Shown: positions 55,199 to 63,959 of the stretch, in pieces
Numbering within the stretch: the stretch's first letter is position 1
Layout: each line of letters begins with the position of its first letter
NCBI RefSeq assembly: GCF_024347335.1
Contig: NZ_AP025464.1
Span: 1-64,000 of the forward strand
Length of the DNA: 64,000 nt
Origin: Vibrio celticus
GTDB taxonomy: Bacteria; Pseudomonadota; Gammaproteobacteria; Enterobacterales; Vibrionaceae
Direction of reading: 5' to 3'
The notes under the pieces: model-generated
The model's database searches: none
Seen by the model: the letters and a program-made list of their open reading frames with translations, nothing else
What the model was told of the DNA's origin: nothing
Translations under genes and position numbers: made by a program

Positions 55199-56588
55199 CA
55201 TAGACAGGATCTTAAGCTCTAAGCTATTTATTTAGATAGAAAAAAGGCTTCATTTATGATCAGATAATCGTCGCCAAACAAACCACCCATATCAACCGTG
55301 AAGCCGATGACGATTATCTCCCTACAAAAACAGTTTAAGCAATTCTTTAATGCTGATAGCCTTCAAAAAATGGCGAAAAGTACAGGACTTATGAAGCGAT
55401 GTCGGGCTATCTTACCCGACCAGCTAGTAGTAAGCCTAGTGGCCGCTTTGAGCAAAGGAAACTGCTCATCTATTGCCGATTTACTAAGGCAATTCAATGG
55501 GATGTGCTTAAGCGCTAAAGATACTGTGGCTTATAAGCCCTACCATAACCAGTTAAGAAAAGAAGAATTTCCGATATTCATGCGCCAATTGGCCATGCGA
55601 GCGATAGCTCAGTTTGCTCGCCAGCAGAGTGCCAACCTACCAGATAAACTCGCCACCTTTGATGATGTGCTGCTTCAAGATGGTAGCTCTTTCCACATTC
55701 ATCGTGACCTTTCGAACGTTTACCCGAGCCGATTTAAACGCAATCCAGCCGCAGTTGAATGCCATATGACAATGTCTTTAAAAAGCTTTTCTCCAGTCGC
55801 AATGAGCATCAGCGCTGATACAGCATCAGAAAGAGACTTTTTGCCCGCCCCCAAAACAATGAGTAACAAATTGTTGTTGGCTGACGCAGGGTACCCTGAC
55901 TTCCAATTCTTTACTGAGCTTGAACTGTATGGTGGTTTCTATATTTTTCGAGGAGCAAAGTCCCTGAATCCTCATGTTATAGAAGCGAGAAACGGTCAGG
56001 GCCGGCATTTATCTAAACTAGAAGGAAAGAAGCTCAAAGACATCACTCGAGGTACTAATCGCTCACAGGTACTCGACCTTAAAGTTCGTAGTGGTAAGCA
56101 AGAATTTAGAGTGGTAAGATGTTGGTTTGCCGAAGAAAAGCGATTCTGTATTTGGTTAACTAACTTGCCTTCAGGTACCTATACTGCTGATGACATAATG
56201 GCGATCTACCGCTGTCGATGGCAGGTGGAGTTGCTTTTTAAAGAATTAAAATCTCACACAAACTGGCAACGATTTGTCACCGCACAAAAGGCCATCGTTG
56301 ATGGGCTTATCTGGGCCAGTTTACTCTCGCTGATCATCAGGCGCAGTACTGCGCTTCAGATAATGCCATCGGTCTCGCTGTTTAAGGCGGCAAAAAATGT
56401 GGATGTGTGGCTGTTGCCCATATTTGAATGTATCAGCCACAAGGCATGGTCAGAAATAGGTAATAAACTGGAATGGGCCTCTAGCTATATATTTAAGAAC
56501 GCACAAAAGTCCGCCCAGAGGAAGTCAAAGAAAAACATCACGTTAGACGGGATTTATGCTGGTCTTAATGCTTAAGGTTCAGTCTATG
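55199..56588 (+). mobile_element. IS4-family insertion sequence, complete
   Basis: Inverted ends: CATAGACAGGATCTTAAG at 55199 and the reverse complement CATAGACTGAACCTTAAG at the right end. Flanking 10-bp near-duplications ATAACTAACT (55189-55198) and ATGACTAACT (56589-56598) suit IS4 targets. It carries one open transposase gene, 1390 bp in total. Confidence 0.8.
55298..56575 (+). CDS. IS4-family transposase
   Basis: 425 codons, complete. DDVLLQDGSSFHIHRDL (first Asp), KLLLADAGYPDFQFFTELEL (second Asp) and IYRCRWQVELLFKELKSHTN (the Y-x2-R-x3-E-x6-K signature with the catalytic Glu). DDE cut-and-paste enzyme. Could be active: no stop or frameshift in its frame. Confidence 0.85.
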   Translation: MKPMTIISLQKQFKQFFNADSLQKMAKSTGLMKRCRAILPDQLVVSLVAALSKGNCSSIADLLRQFNGMCLSAKDTVAYKPYHNQLRKEEFPIFMRQLAMRAIAQFARQQSANLPDKLATFDDVLLQDGSSFHIHRDLSNVYPSRFKRNPAAVECHMTMSLKSFSPVAMSISADTASERDFLPAPKTMSNKLLLADAGYPDFQFFTELELYGGFYIFRGAKSLNPHVIEARNGQGRHLSKLEGKKLKDITRGTNRSQVLDLKVRSGKQEFRVVRCWFAEEKRFCIWLTNLPSGTYTADDIMAIYRCRWQVELLFKELKSHTNWQRFVTAQKAIVDGLIWASLLSLIIRRSTALQIMPSVSLFKAAKNVDVWLLPIFECISHKAWSEIGNKLEWASSYIFKNAQKSAQRKSKKNITLDGIYAGLNA

Positions 56589-56815
56589 ATGACTAACTAG
56601 CTATGCTTTTGTGTTTACAGAGCAATAGATAGTACTAGTTTTCTGGTTCCATTTATTCTCCTTATTTTCATGTTAATATTGTAATTTAGGCTAATTTAGT
56701 CTTATTAAGTGGTTATATTTGCTTGTGTGAAGAGTGTTGAAAAAATAATTTTGTTATAAATGTGATATTGACTACATTTAACAATGAGACCCATCATTGA
56801 AATGAGGAATAAAAC

Positions 56816-57073
56816 ATGAAAGCAATTATTGCAGTAGTTTCAGTTTGTATGTCATTAAGTGCCTATGCAATGACAGACCAAGATATTTGTGAGGCATATG
56901 GTGTTGCGATAGCGTCGAATAGTACTCATGACCAGGTGCATTTCTTTGACGAAATACGTTATAGAATTGAGAATAAATCTTGGAGTCTAAGCTCTGAAGA
57001 ATGTAATAACCTGAGTATGGAAGCAAAATATGAGTTCGATGTTGATTTGATGATTGAAATGGGGACAGATTAA
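56816..57073 (+). CDS. Small secreted protein, unknown
   Basis: 85 codons after AATGAGG. Signal peptide MKAIIAVVSVCMSLSAYA, then MTDQDICEAYGVAIASNSTH and two cysteines (CEAY and ECNN) that could pair. No family known to me. Lies between the IS4 element and the lyase gene, in convergent position with the latter. Confidence 0.5.
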   Translation: MKAIIAVVSVCMSLSAYAMTDQDICEAYGVAIASNSTHDQVHFFDEIRYRIENKSWSLSSEECNNLSMEAKYEFDVDLMIEMGTD

Positions 57074-57097
57074 TCTCTGGTTATCGGTGATAAATGA

Positions 57098-57138
57098 AAA
57101 AGCCTCAACCCACCTTATTCTAGATGAGTTGAGACTTT
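57098..57138. terminator. Bidirectional terminator
   Basis: AAGCCTCAAC and GTTGAGACTT pair (one mismatch) around a long spacer with A- and T-runs on both sides. It lies between the small secreted protein gene and the convergent lyase gene. Confidence 0.6.
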
Positions 57139-57149
57139 AATTATCGCTT

Positions 57150-58649
57150 CTATTCAGTGCGCGTAAGCGCTTCTTCCTGCAACCTTTGGATTGGTCCGTT
57201 ATCTCCGAGGAGGTACATCTTGCGCCATTGCGTTGATCCTTTTGCTTTCTCGGCAACAAACAGTCGTGCATCTGGATGAGCATTGCTAATCATAGCGGAC
57301 ATAGACCAACCAGACTTCGCTCTGCGTAAGAGTTCTGTGCTCTTCTCAAATGTCTGACCACCATCTTCAGAAGTAAAGTAGGCTACGACACCATCACCTT
57401 TTTCCTTATACCCTAGTGTAAATGTTACTTTTTCAGGTGATGAAATAAAGAAATCACCACGAGTATCGACGCCCCAGTTTACTGCTGCAGGGTTAACGGG
57501 ATTTCCACCTATCCACTCTTCACCTGTCCAGCGAATGTGGGACGTCTGTTTTGGACCACCCGTCTTCTTAACGCCTAAGTCGACACCAATGTTTGTCCCA
57601 ATATGAGGGTTACCATCTTGGTCTAAATGCACTGAACCATTAAAGGTCCACTTGTCTTCGGTGTCAAAAGCGAGTGTTTTCTTATCTGCGAGCTCTTTGG
57701 TAACCGGCAGGTCGAACGTTTCACCCTGGACATTACGCCATGTCCCTTCCTTGGTATTAAATACCATATAGTAAGTGTTGTGACGTTCTGTCGTGTGTCC
57801 GCGACCATTGTTTGCGTGGGTCTTCCAACACAGGTGATAGTCGTAGGTGATGATTATGTCATCGCCTTGTCCCTTGACGGCCCAAGCATACCAACTGTCT
57901 ACGGCCTCTACATCATCACGCTCTTTGTGTTTGAGGAATGAGACAGGGTCTTCGAACGTACGGCCATGATCTGTCGATTTTTGGTACACCCAATCACTCT
58001 CATGAGCACCATGGCGATAGAACAGGTAGATATCGCCATTATCCATTTTGACCGCTTGGTTGTAGTTGCCAAATGGAGGAATATTGTCAAGCTCTACCCA
58101 GTCAGAAATGTCGTGTGGTTTTTTTGAAACGATATGCTTATTTTTTCCATCATGAACATCGCCCAACGGGTTCTCACCATGGCGGGCACCACCACCATGT
58201 CCGCCAAAGAAAATGTGGATGAAACCAAGATCGTCAATAATCATCGTCGGCTTACCGTGGTTGTCGATAGCACGGCCAGATGGAGCCCAATAGTTATCTT
58301 TACCTAACTCACTAAAGCCGGCTTTTATTGGACCTTGCCACTCCTTTGTCTCGTGGTTGTATGCAACGACATATGGATCTTCTAGGTCGCCTTGGTAGGT
58401 AAGATAAGTAATACCATTCTCATAGATCCCTGCTGGCGCTTGGACCACGGCAAGAGGGTTCCCGAATCCATTGTTAGCAAAGTAGTCAACCATCTCACCC
58501 TTGTCTTTTTCTGTCTGATCTGCCGTCGCGTTGAATGCGGTTGTGCCTAGAGACAATATCATGGCAGATGCCAATAGGCGTTTCTTAAATCGAGATGGCG
58601 TAGTGGTAACAGGTTGTGTATGTGACAAGTTGTCATTAGTAATCGTCAT
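57150..58649 (-). CDS. Secreted beta-propeller lyase, PL25-like (ulvan lyase candidate)
   Basis: 499 codons. A long N-terminal segment precedes the signal peptide core RLLASAMILSLGTTAFNATA. Propeller blades: MVDYFANNGFGNPLAVVQAP, KPTMIIDDLGFIHIFFGGHG, IFFGGHGGGARHGENPLG, GNYNQAVKMDNGDIYLFYRH, ITYDYHLCWKTHANNGRGHT (His and Tyr-rich catalytic side), and VDTRGDFFISSPEKVTF. BNR-like fold shared with PL24/PL25; I lean to PL25. Periplasm or extracellular. Divergent from nothing nearby, upstream IS5. A shared operator motif lies 147 bases upstream. Confidence 0.65.
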   Translation of the reverse strand: MTITNDNLSHTQPVTTTPSRFKKRLLASAMILSLGTTAFNATADQTEKDKGEMVDYFANNGFGNPLAVVQAPAGIYENGITYLTYQGDLEDPYVVAYNHETKEWQGPIKAGFSELGKDNYWAPSGRAIDNHGKPTMIIDDLGFIHIFFGGHGGGARHGENPLGDVHDGKNKHIVSKKPHDISDWVELDNIPPFGNYNQAVKMDNGDIYLFYRHGAHESDWVYQKSTDHGRTFEDPVSFLKHKERDDVEAVDSWYAWAVKGQGDDIIITYDYHLCWKTHANNGRGHTTERHNTYYMVFNTKEGTWRNVQGETFDLPVTKELADKKTLAFDTEDKWTFNGSVHLDQDGNPHIGTNIGVDLGVKKTGGPKQTSHIRWTGEEWIGGNPVNPAAVNWGVDTRGDFFISSPEKVTFTLGYKEKGDGVVAYFTSEDGGQTFEKSTELLRRAKSGWSMSAMISNAHPDARLFVAEKAKGSTQWRKMYLLGDNGPIQRLQEEALTRTE

Positions 58650-58795
58650 TAATGTTCCTTATATATTTTATTAAATAACAAACTAAAATTAGAAAGCTAT
58701 GGATTATTAATTTTTTACTCTTTGAATAAAGAAATATAATGATATCGTAAAGTTGGTGGATTACTATTTCCATGCCTATTTTTGGGTTGTTGTAA

Positions 58796-58807
58796 GGCAA
58801 AATTTGC
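58796..58807 (-). promoter_or_regulatory. Shared operator motif, PL25-like gene
   Basis: GGCAAAATTTGC on the plus strand, i.e. GCAAATTTTGCC toward the gene, 147 bases before its ATG. The block CCTATTTTTGGGTTGTTGTA just before it is the counterpart of that at 40612. Confidence 0.6.
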
Positions 58808-58835
58808 ATGTAGGTATCAACTACAATTTATCAGG

Positions 58836-59882
58836 GGCTTTGTTGCGTAATTCAATGGAACTAAATCAAGAACCTACGATCTGATCAGCTACCTCCACCC
58901 TCTCTCGTAGCCCTATGCCTAAGCCTCGTTACAACACAACCAACTGGAAGCAATACAACCAATCACTCATTAACCGTGGCTCTCTGACCTTTTGGATTGA
59001 TGAAGAAGCAATAAGCGGGTGGGCGCAAAGTAAACAGAATAAGCGCGGGAGGCCGCATCGGTTCAGTGATTTAGCTATCACGACAGCACTCATGGTGAAA
59101 CGAGTTTTTTCTATGCCATTGAGAGCGCTTCAAGGATTTATCGACTCGATATTTAGGTTAGCCAATGTACCGTTAAGTTGTCCGCATGACACCTGCATCA
59201 GTCGTAGAGCCAAGCAAGTTGAGGTTTCATTTAGGACTAAAACGAGAGGAGCTATACAGCACCTAGCTATTGATGCTACTACCTTAAGGTTTATGGCGAA
59301 GGTGAATGGAAAGTCAAAAACATGGGACGGATGGCAAGCGTAGAGTCTGGCGAAAGCTTCATATTGCCGTCGATACCAACACTCATGAGATCATTGCCGC
59401 CGAGCTAAGTTTATCGAGGGTTACAGATGGAGAAGTACTCCTAACTTACTGAAACAAACACGCCGAAGTATCCTTGAGGTGTCTGGTGATGGCGCTTACG
59501 ACACGAGAGCGTGTCACGCTGCTATTAAGATTAAGGAGCCATTGCGCTTATTCCCCAAGATAAGGCAGCCTTCTGGGAACGTGGTCACCCTCGAAATCTC
59601 GCCGTGGGTTGCCAGAAATTATACGGCTCAAATAAGTATTGGAAAGAGCGGTATGGATACCACAAACGTTCACTCTCAGAAACAGCGATGTATCGAGTTA
59701 AACAGTTGCTAGGAGGGCAACTGAGCTTAAGAAATTACAATGCACAGGTGGGTGAAACTTACGCGATGATAAAAGCGTTGAACAAGCTTACTGGGTTAGG
59801 TATGCCTGAAACTTGTCGTATTGACTAAGAAATACGCGAAACGGGGTGGCTCTATCTCTAAACTTAATTACGCAACAAAGCC
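58836..59882 (+). mobile_element. IS5-family element, full-length, frameshifted transposase
   Basis: Terminal repeats GGCTTTGTTGCGTAATT at 58836 and the reverse complement AATTACGCAACAAAGCC at 59866-59882; 1047 bp. The transposase begins MPKPRYNTTNWKQYNQSLIN at 58915 and reads through SRRAKQVEVSFRTKTRGAIQ and AIDATTLRF. It shifts frame near 59335 (RVWRKLHIAVDTNTHEIIAA), again near 59450 and near 59600 (VGCQKLYGSNKYWKERYGYH) and ends GQLSLRNYNAQVGETYAMIK. Inactive. Confidence 0.8.
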
Positions 59883-60397
59883 TTTATCAGGCCATATCAC
59901 TAATCTGATAGAACTTAAAAATATGATGTGTAAAATCTTATATAACTCATTTTTAGAGATTTATTCGGAAGTAACTTTAATTTTAAATATCACTAGTAGT
60001 TCCAGTGGCTTGTAATAATTAAGTATGAGGTTGGGGTGGGATGACTATTTTTATATATTTGGTTTTAATATACCATCATAAGTTAAATATTAGTTAAGCT
60101 AGACTATTTAGTGTGATTAATTCGTTAGATTTCCTTATTAATGTTGAGTCTAGTTCACCAGTTACCGTCCTTGGTGATTGGTTTTTCTTACTTCATAAAT
60201 ACCTAACTGTCTCATACACTCAAGCCAAGTGATACGATTATTGACCAATTTCTCAGTGGCAATTATTGACTGATTTATTGTAAAGACGATAAATAACATA
60301 TCGTTTGTTTGGTGGTCTTCTTTCCTGTTAGCGTAGCTTTTGTTTTTAATTGACTTAATTTAAAGGGTATTTTTTATTGGGTACGCTTGGTTGAGTA
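59883..60397. other. Long intergenic region before rhaBAD
   Basis: About 600 bp up to the ATG. AT-rich with no gene. It likely holds promoter and regulator sites of the rhaBAD operon, including the motif at 60398. Confidence 0.5.
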
Positions 60398-60409
60398 GCA
60401 AAAAATGAC
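60398..60409 (+). promoter_or_regulatory. Shared operator motif, rhaBAD operon
   Basis: GCAAAAAATGAC, 76 bases before the rhaB ATG. It nearly equals the copy at 50065 and is closest to the core promoter. Confidence 0.5.
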
Positions 60410-60484
60410 ACCATTAAGGGCAATTTAACGCATTTTACCAACTGCTGATTCTTGTATGATGAAATCAAACACTAGGAGGTGGTT

Positions 60485-61858
60485 ATGAATTACTTTTTGG
60501 CAGTCGATATTGGTGCTTCTAGTGGAAGGCACTTATTAGCGCATATTGAGAATGAACAAATAGTGCTTGAAGAAATATATCGATTTGAAAATAAACTCTC
60601 ATCAGTCGATGGTCAACTATGTTGGGAGCTGGATAATCTATTTAGTCATATTCTCGAAGGGCTAAAACAATGTGTCACGATCGGCAAGATACCAAAAAGC
60701 GTCGGTATTGACACTTGGGGTGTTGACTTCGTTCTTCTGGATAATGAAGAGAATATTATCGGTAATACGGTATCGTATCGAGATAGTCGTACAAAAGGTG
60801 TTATGGATGATATTTGTGATCAAGTTGGGCACCAAGAAATCTATAACAAAACTGCCATTCAGTTTATGGGTTTTAATACCTTATATCAGATGAAGTCTGT
60901 GGGTTCAAAAGAGAAGCAACAAGCCTGCTCGTTTTTGATGATTCCAGATTATATCAACTATCTGCTAACGGGTGTTAAAGCGAATGAGTATACCAACTCA
61001 ACAACAACTCAAATGCTAAATATTGATACTGATGATTGGGATAAAGATTTACTTGAAGTATGTGGTATCAGCAAAGATATCTTCACTAAACCCCAATACC
61101 CTGGTCATCAGCTTGGAAACCTTAAATCCTCAATACAAGAGGCGATTGGCTTTGATTGCGAAGTAGTATTACCAGCTTCACACGATACAGCTTCTGCTTT
61201 TATTGCCAGTGTTTTAGAACTCGAAGACGATGGTGTAATTTTGAGTTCTGGTACTTGGTCATTGTTGGGCACTGAACTTGAGAAACCGATAGTTTCTGAT
61301 ATTTCTCGTCAAAGCAATTTCACTAATGAAGGTGGTTACGACAAACGATTTAGATTTTTGAAAAATATTATGGGTCTTTGGATCGTTCAAGAAGTTTCAC
61401 GAATATTGGAATACAGGTATTCATATGCAGAATTAGCCAATCAGGCACGAGAAGCCAGTGATTTTACCTCTGTTATCGATGTCAATAATGAACGCTTCTT
61501 TGTGAGTGAAAACATGATCGAAGAAATTGTCGATTATTGTAAAGAAACTGGACAAGACATCCCACAAACAACAGGTGAAGTCTGCATGTGTGTTTATCGA
61601 AGCCTAGCCAAGTCTTATAACCAGTACATTGAAGAACTTATCAGTATTACCGGAAAAACCGTAGATAAAGTCAATATCATTGGTGGAGGGTGTAAAAATC
61701 AGTTTCTCAATGAGTTAATTGAACAGGAAACCAAGAAAGAAGTTATTGTCGGCCCAGTAGAAGCAACTGGTATGGGTAATATTATTGTACAAATGTTATC
61801 CATGGGCGAAATTGCTCATTTAAAACAAGCGAAAAATTATATTAGAAACAGCATTTAA
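60485..61858 (+). CDS. rhaB: Rhamnulokinase, copy 2 (rhaBAD operon)
   Basis: 457 codons from ATG 60485 after GGAGG. FGGY kinase with FLAVDIGASSGRHLLAHI, VGIDTWGVDFVLLDN, PASHDTASAFIASVLE and NIIGGGCKNQFLNELI. Same fold and length as copy 1. First gene of rhaB-rhaA-rhaD, with rhaA starting 12 bases later. Cytoplasmic, phosphorylates L-rhamnulose. Intact. Confidence 0.9.
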   Translation: MNYFLAVDIGASSGRHLLAHIENEQIVLEEIYRFENKLSSVDGQLCWELDNLFSHILEGLKQCVTIGKIPKSVGIDTWGVDFVLLDNEENIIGNTVSYRDSRTKGVMDDICDQVGHQEIYNKTAIQFMGFNTLYQMKSVGSKEKQQACSFLMIPDYINYLLTGVKANEYTNSTTTQMLNIDTDDWDKDLLEVCGISKDIFTKPQYPGHQLGNLKSSIQEAIGFDCEVVLPASHDTASAFIASVLELEDDGVILSSGTWSLLGTELEKPIVSDISRQSNFTNEGGYDKRFRFLKNIMGLWIVQEVSRILEYRYSYAELANQAREASDFTSVIDVNNERFFVSENMIEEIVDYCKETGQDIPQTTGEVCMCVYRSLAKSYNQYIEELISITGKTVDKVNIIGGGCKNQFLNELIEQETKKEVIVGPVEATGMGNIIVQMLSMGEIAHLKQAKNYIRNSI

Positions 61859-61870
61859 TTAGGAATTATC

Positions 61871-63136
61871 ATGGAACAGAGTTTAAAAAATAGATACGAA
61901 CTGAGTAAGTCACTTTACGCTAAATGGGGCATTGATGTAGATGCTGTTCTTGAGAAATTAAAAGGCGTTAAGGTCTCTATTCATTGTTGGCAGGGTGATG
62001 ATGTTACGGGCTTCGAGGAAGCGGCTCATGAACTGTCTGGTGGTATCTCTGCTACTGGTAGCTACCCGGGTAAAGCAACAAATGCACAAGAGTTACGTGC
62101 TGATTTAGACAAAGCACTGAGTCTAATCCCAGGCAAGCACAAGATTAACCTCCACGCTCTTTATGCAGAAACACATGGTGTAGCGGTTGAGCGTGATGAG
62201 TTGAAACCAGAACACTTTGCTGGTTGGGTCGAATGGGCGAAAGAGCGTGCTCTAGGCCTAGATTTCAACCCTAGTATGTTCTCTCACCCGAAAGCGAGTG
62301 ATGGTTTGACACTGTCTCACCCTGATAAAGAGATCCGTGATTTCTGGATTAAGCACTGTATTGCTTCACGTAAAATTGGCGAATATTTCGGTAAGGAATT
62401 GGATCAAACGTGTCTGACAAATATCTGGATTCCAGATGGTTATAAAGACACCCCAAGTAACCGTTTTGCGCCGCGTCAGCGCCTAAAAGATTCTCTAGAT
62501 GAGATTTTTGCTGTTGACGTTGACGAGCAGTTCAACAAGGATTCAGTAGAGTCAAAGGTATTTGGTATTGGTGTTGAATCTTACACGGTTGGTTCGCATG
62601 AGTTTTATATGGGTTATGCGGTCGCGAACAATAAGCTTTGTTTGCTAGACAATGGCCACTATCACCCGACCGAGTCGGTTGCGGACAAGATCTCATCTAT
62701 GCTGCTTTATCAAGATGAGCTTGCTTTGCACGTTACTCGCCCTGTTCGTTGGGACAGTGATCATGTCGTAACGCTAAATGACGAAGTTAAAGAAATCGCG
62801 AAAGAGCTAGTTCGTACAGACAGCTTGGACAAAATATACCTGGGTTTAGATTTCTTTGATGCAAGCATCAACCGCGTAGCTGCGTGGGTATTGGGTACTC
62901 GCAATATGCAAAAAGCGCTACTTGAAGCGATGCTTATGCCACATGACAAGCTGACTGAGTTGCAAGATAAAGGCGACTTCACACAGCGCTTGGTTCTGAT
63001 GGAAGAGCTAAAAACCTATCCAATGGGTGATATTTGGAACTATTTCTGTGAATTGAATGATGTACCAGCAAACGAAGATTGGTTTAGAGCGATCGAGGTT
63101 TATGAGCAAGACGTTCTGTTTAAGCGAGGCAAATAA
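61871..63136 (+). CDS. rhaA: L-rhamnose isomerase
   Basis: 421 codons; family length about 420. TIM-barrel Mn-dependent aldose isomerase. Landmarks: VKVSIHCWQGDDVTGFEEAA, LNPSMFSHPKASDGLTLSH-type segment (LDFNPSMFSHPKASDGLTLS), DNGHYHPTESVADKISSMLL (metal His and Asp), and SDHVVTLNDEV and GLDFFDASINRVAAWVLGTR. Converts L-rhamnose to L-rhamnulose. ATG after AGGAATTATC. Stop overlaps rhaD start as TAATG. Confidence 0.9.
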   Translation: MEQSLKNRYELSKSLYAKWGIDVDAVLEKLKGVKVSIHCWQGDDVTGFEEAAHELSGGISATGSYPGKATNAQELRADLDKALSLIPGKHKINLHALYAETHGVAVERDELKPEHFAGWVEWAKERALGLDFNPSMFSHPKASDGLTLSHPDKEIRDFWIKHCIASRKIGEYFGKELDQTCLTNIWIPDGYKDTPSNRFAPRQRLKDSLDEIFAVDVDEQFNKDSVESKVFGIGVESYTVGSHEFYMGYAVANNKLCLLDNGHYHPTESVADKISSMLLYQDELALHVTRPVRWDSDHVVTLNDEVKEIAKELVRTDSLDKIYLGLDFFDASINRVAAWVLGTRNMQKALLEAMLMPHDKLTELQDKGDFTQRLVLMEELKTYPMGDIWNYFCELNDVPANEDWFRAIEVYEQDVLFKRGK

Positions 63137-63948
63137 TGGATAAGTTAGCATTTATACAAGAGTTTAAAAAGACGACCAACGACGCATGGTTGAAAGGGTG
63201 GCATGAGCGTAATGGGGGCAATTTGTCCTACCGTTTGACTCAATCCGAAGTAGAGCAAGCTCGTCCATTTTTTGAAGAAACATCGCAATGGCTGGAGATC
63301 GGTGTAACGGTTTCCAATCTTGCAAATGAATACTTTATCGTTACCGGTAGTGGTAAGTACTTTCGAAACGTAGAAGTTTGTATTGAAGAAAATGCTGGAA
63401 TTATCCAAGTTTCAGAAGATGGCACTCAATACCGAACACTTTGGGGTCTTGTTAACGACGCGAAACCGACGAGTGAGTTGCCTGCGCACCTTATGAATCA
63501 TTCAGTCAAGTTTGACGCGACGGGTGGAGCGCATCGAGTTGTTATGCACTCTCACACGACAAATTTAATCGCGCTTACCTTTGTTTTGCCGCTGGAAGCT
63601 GAGACGTTTACTCGTGAACTATGGGAAATGGCGACGGAGTGCCCAGTTGTATTCCCTGCTGGTGTGGGCATTGTCCCATGGATGGTTCCCGGTGGTCGTG
63701 CTATTGCTGAGTACACTAGCGAACTGATGAAAACGTACGATGTGGCTATTTGGGCTCATCACGGTACATTCTGTTCTGCGGAAGACCTAAGTCTCGCGTT
63801 TGGCTTGATGGATACCGCAGAGAAGGCCGCTGAAATACTAGTAAAAGTTCTCGCGATGGGTGGCAAACGTCAAACTATTCAACCAGCAGAGTTCAAAGAG
63901 CTAGAATCTGCATTTAACGTTACGTTGAATGAAAAAGCATTGGCTTGA
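63136..63948 (+). CDS. rhaD: Rhamnulose-1-phosphate aldolase
   Basis: 270 codons. Class II aldolase/adducin family: WHERNGGNLSYRLTQSEVE (phosphate-binding start), VMHSHTTNLIALTFVLPL and AIWAHHGTFCSAEDLSLAFG with zinc-binding His residues. Splits L-rhamnulose-1-phosphate into dihydroxyacetone phosphate and L-lactaldehyde. The start overlaps the rhaA stop by one base, showing translational coupling. A downstream GGAGG precedes rhaM. Confidence 0.9.
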   Translation: MDKLAFIQEFKKTTNDAWLKGWHERNGGNLSYRLTQSEVEQARPFFEETSQWLEIGVTVSNLANEYFIVTGSGKYFRNVEVCIEENAGIIQVSEDGTQYRTLWGLVNDAKPTSELPAHLMNHSVKFDATGGAHRVVMHSHTTNLIALTFVLPLEAETFTRELWEMATECPVVFPAGVGIVPWMVPGGRAIAEYTSELMKTYDVAIWAHHGTFCSAEDLSLAFGLMDTAEKAAEILVKVLAMGGKRQTIQPAEFKELESAFNVTLNEKALA

Positions 63949-63959
63949 GGAGGCGTTAG

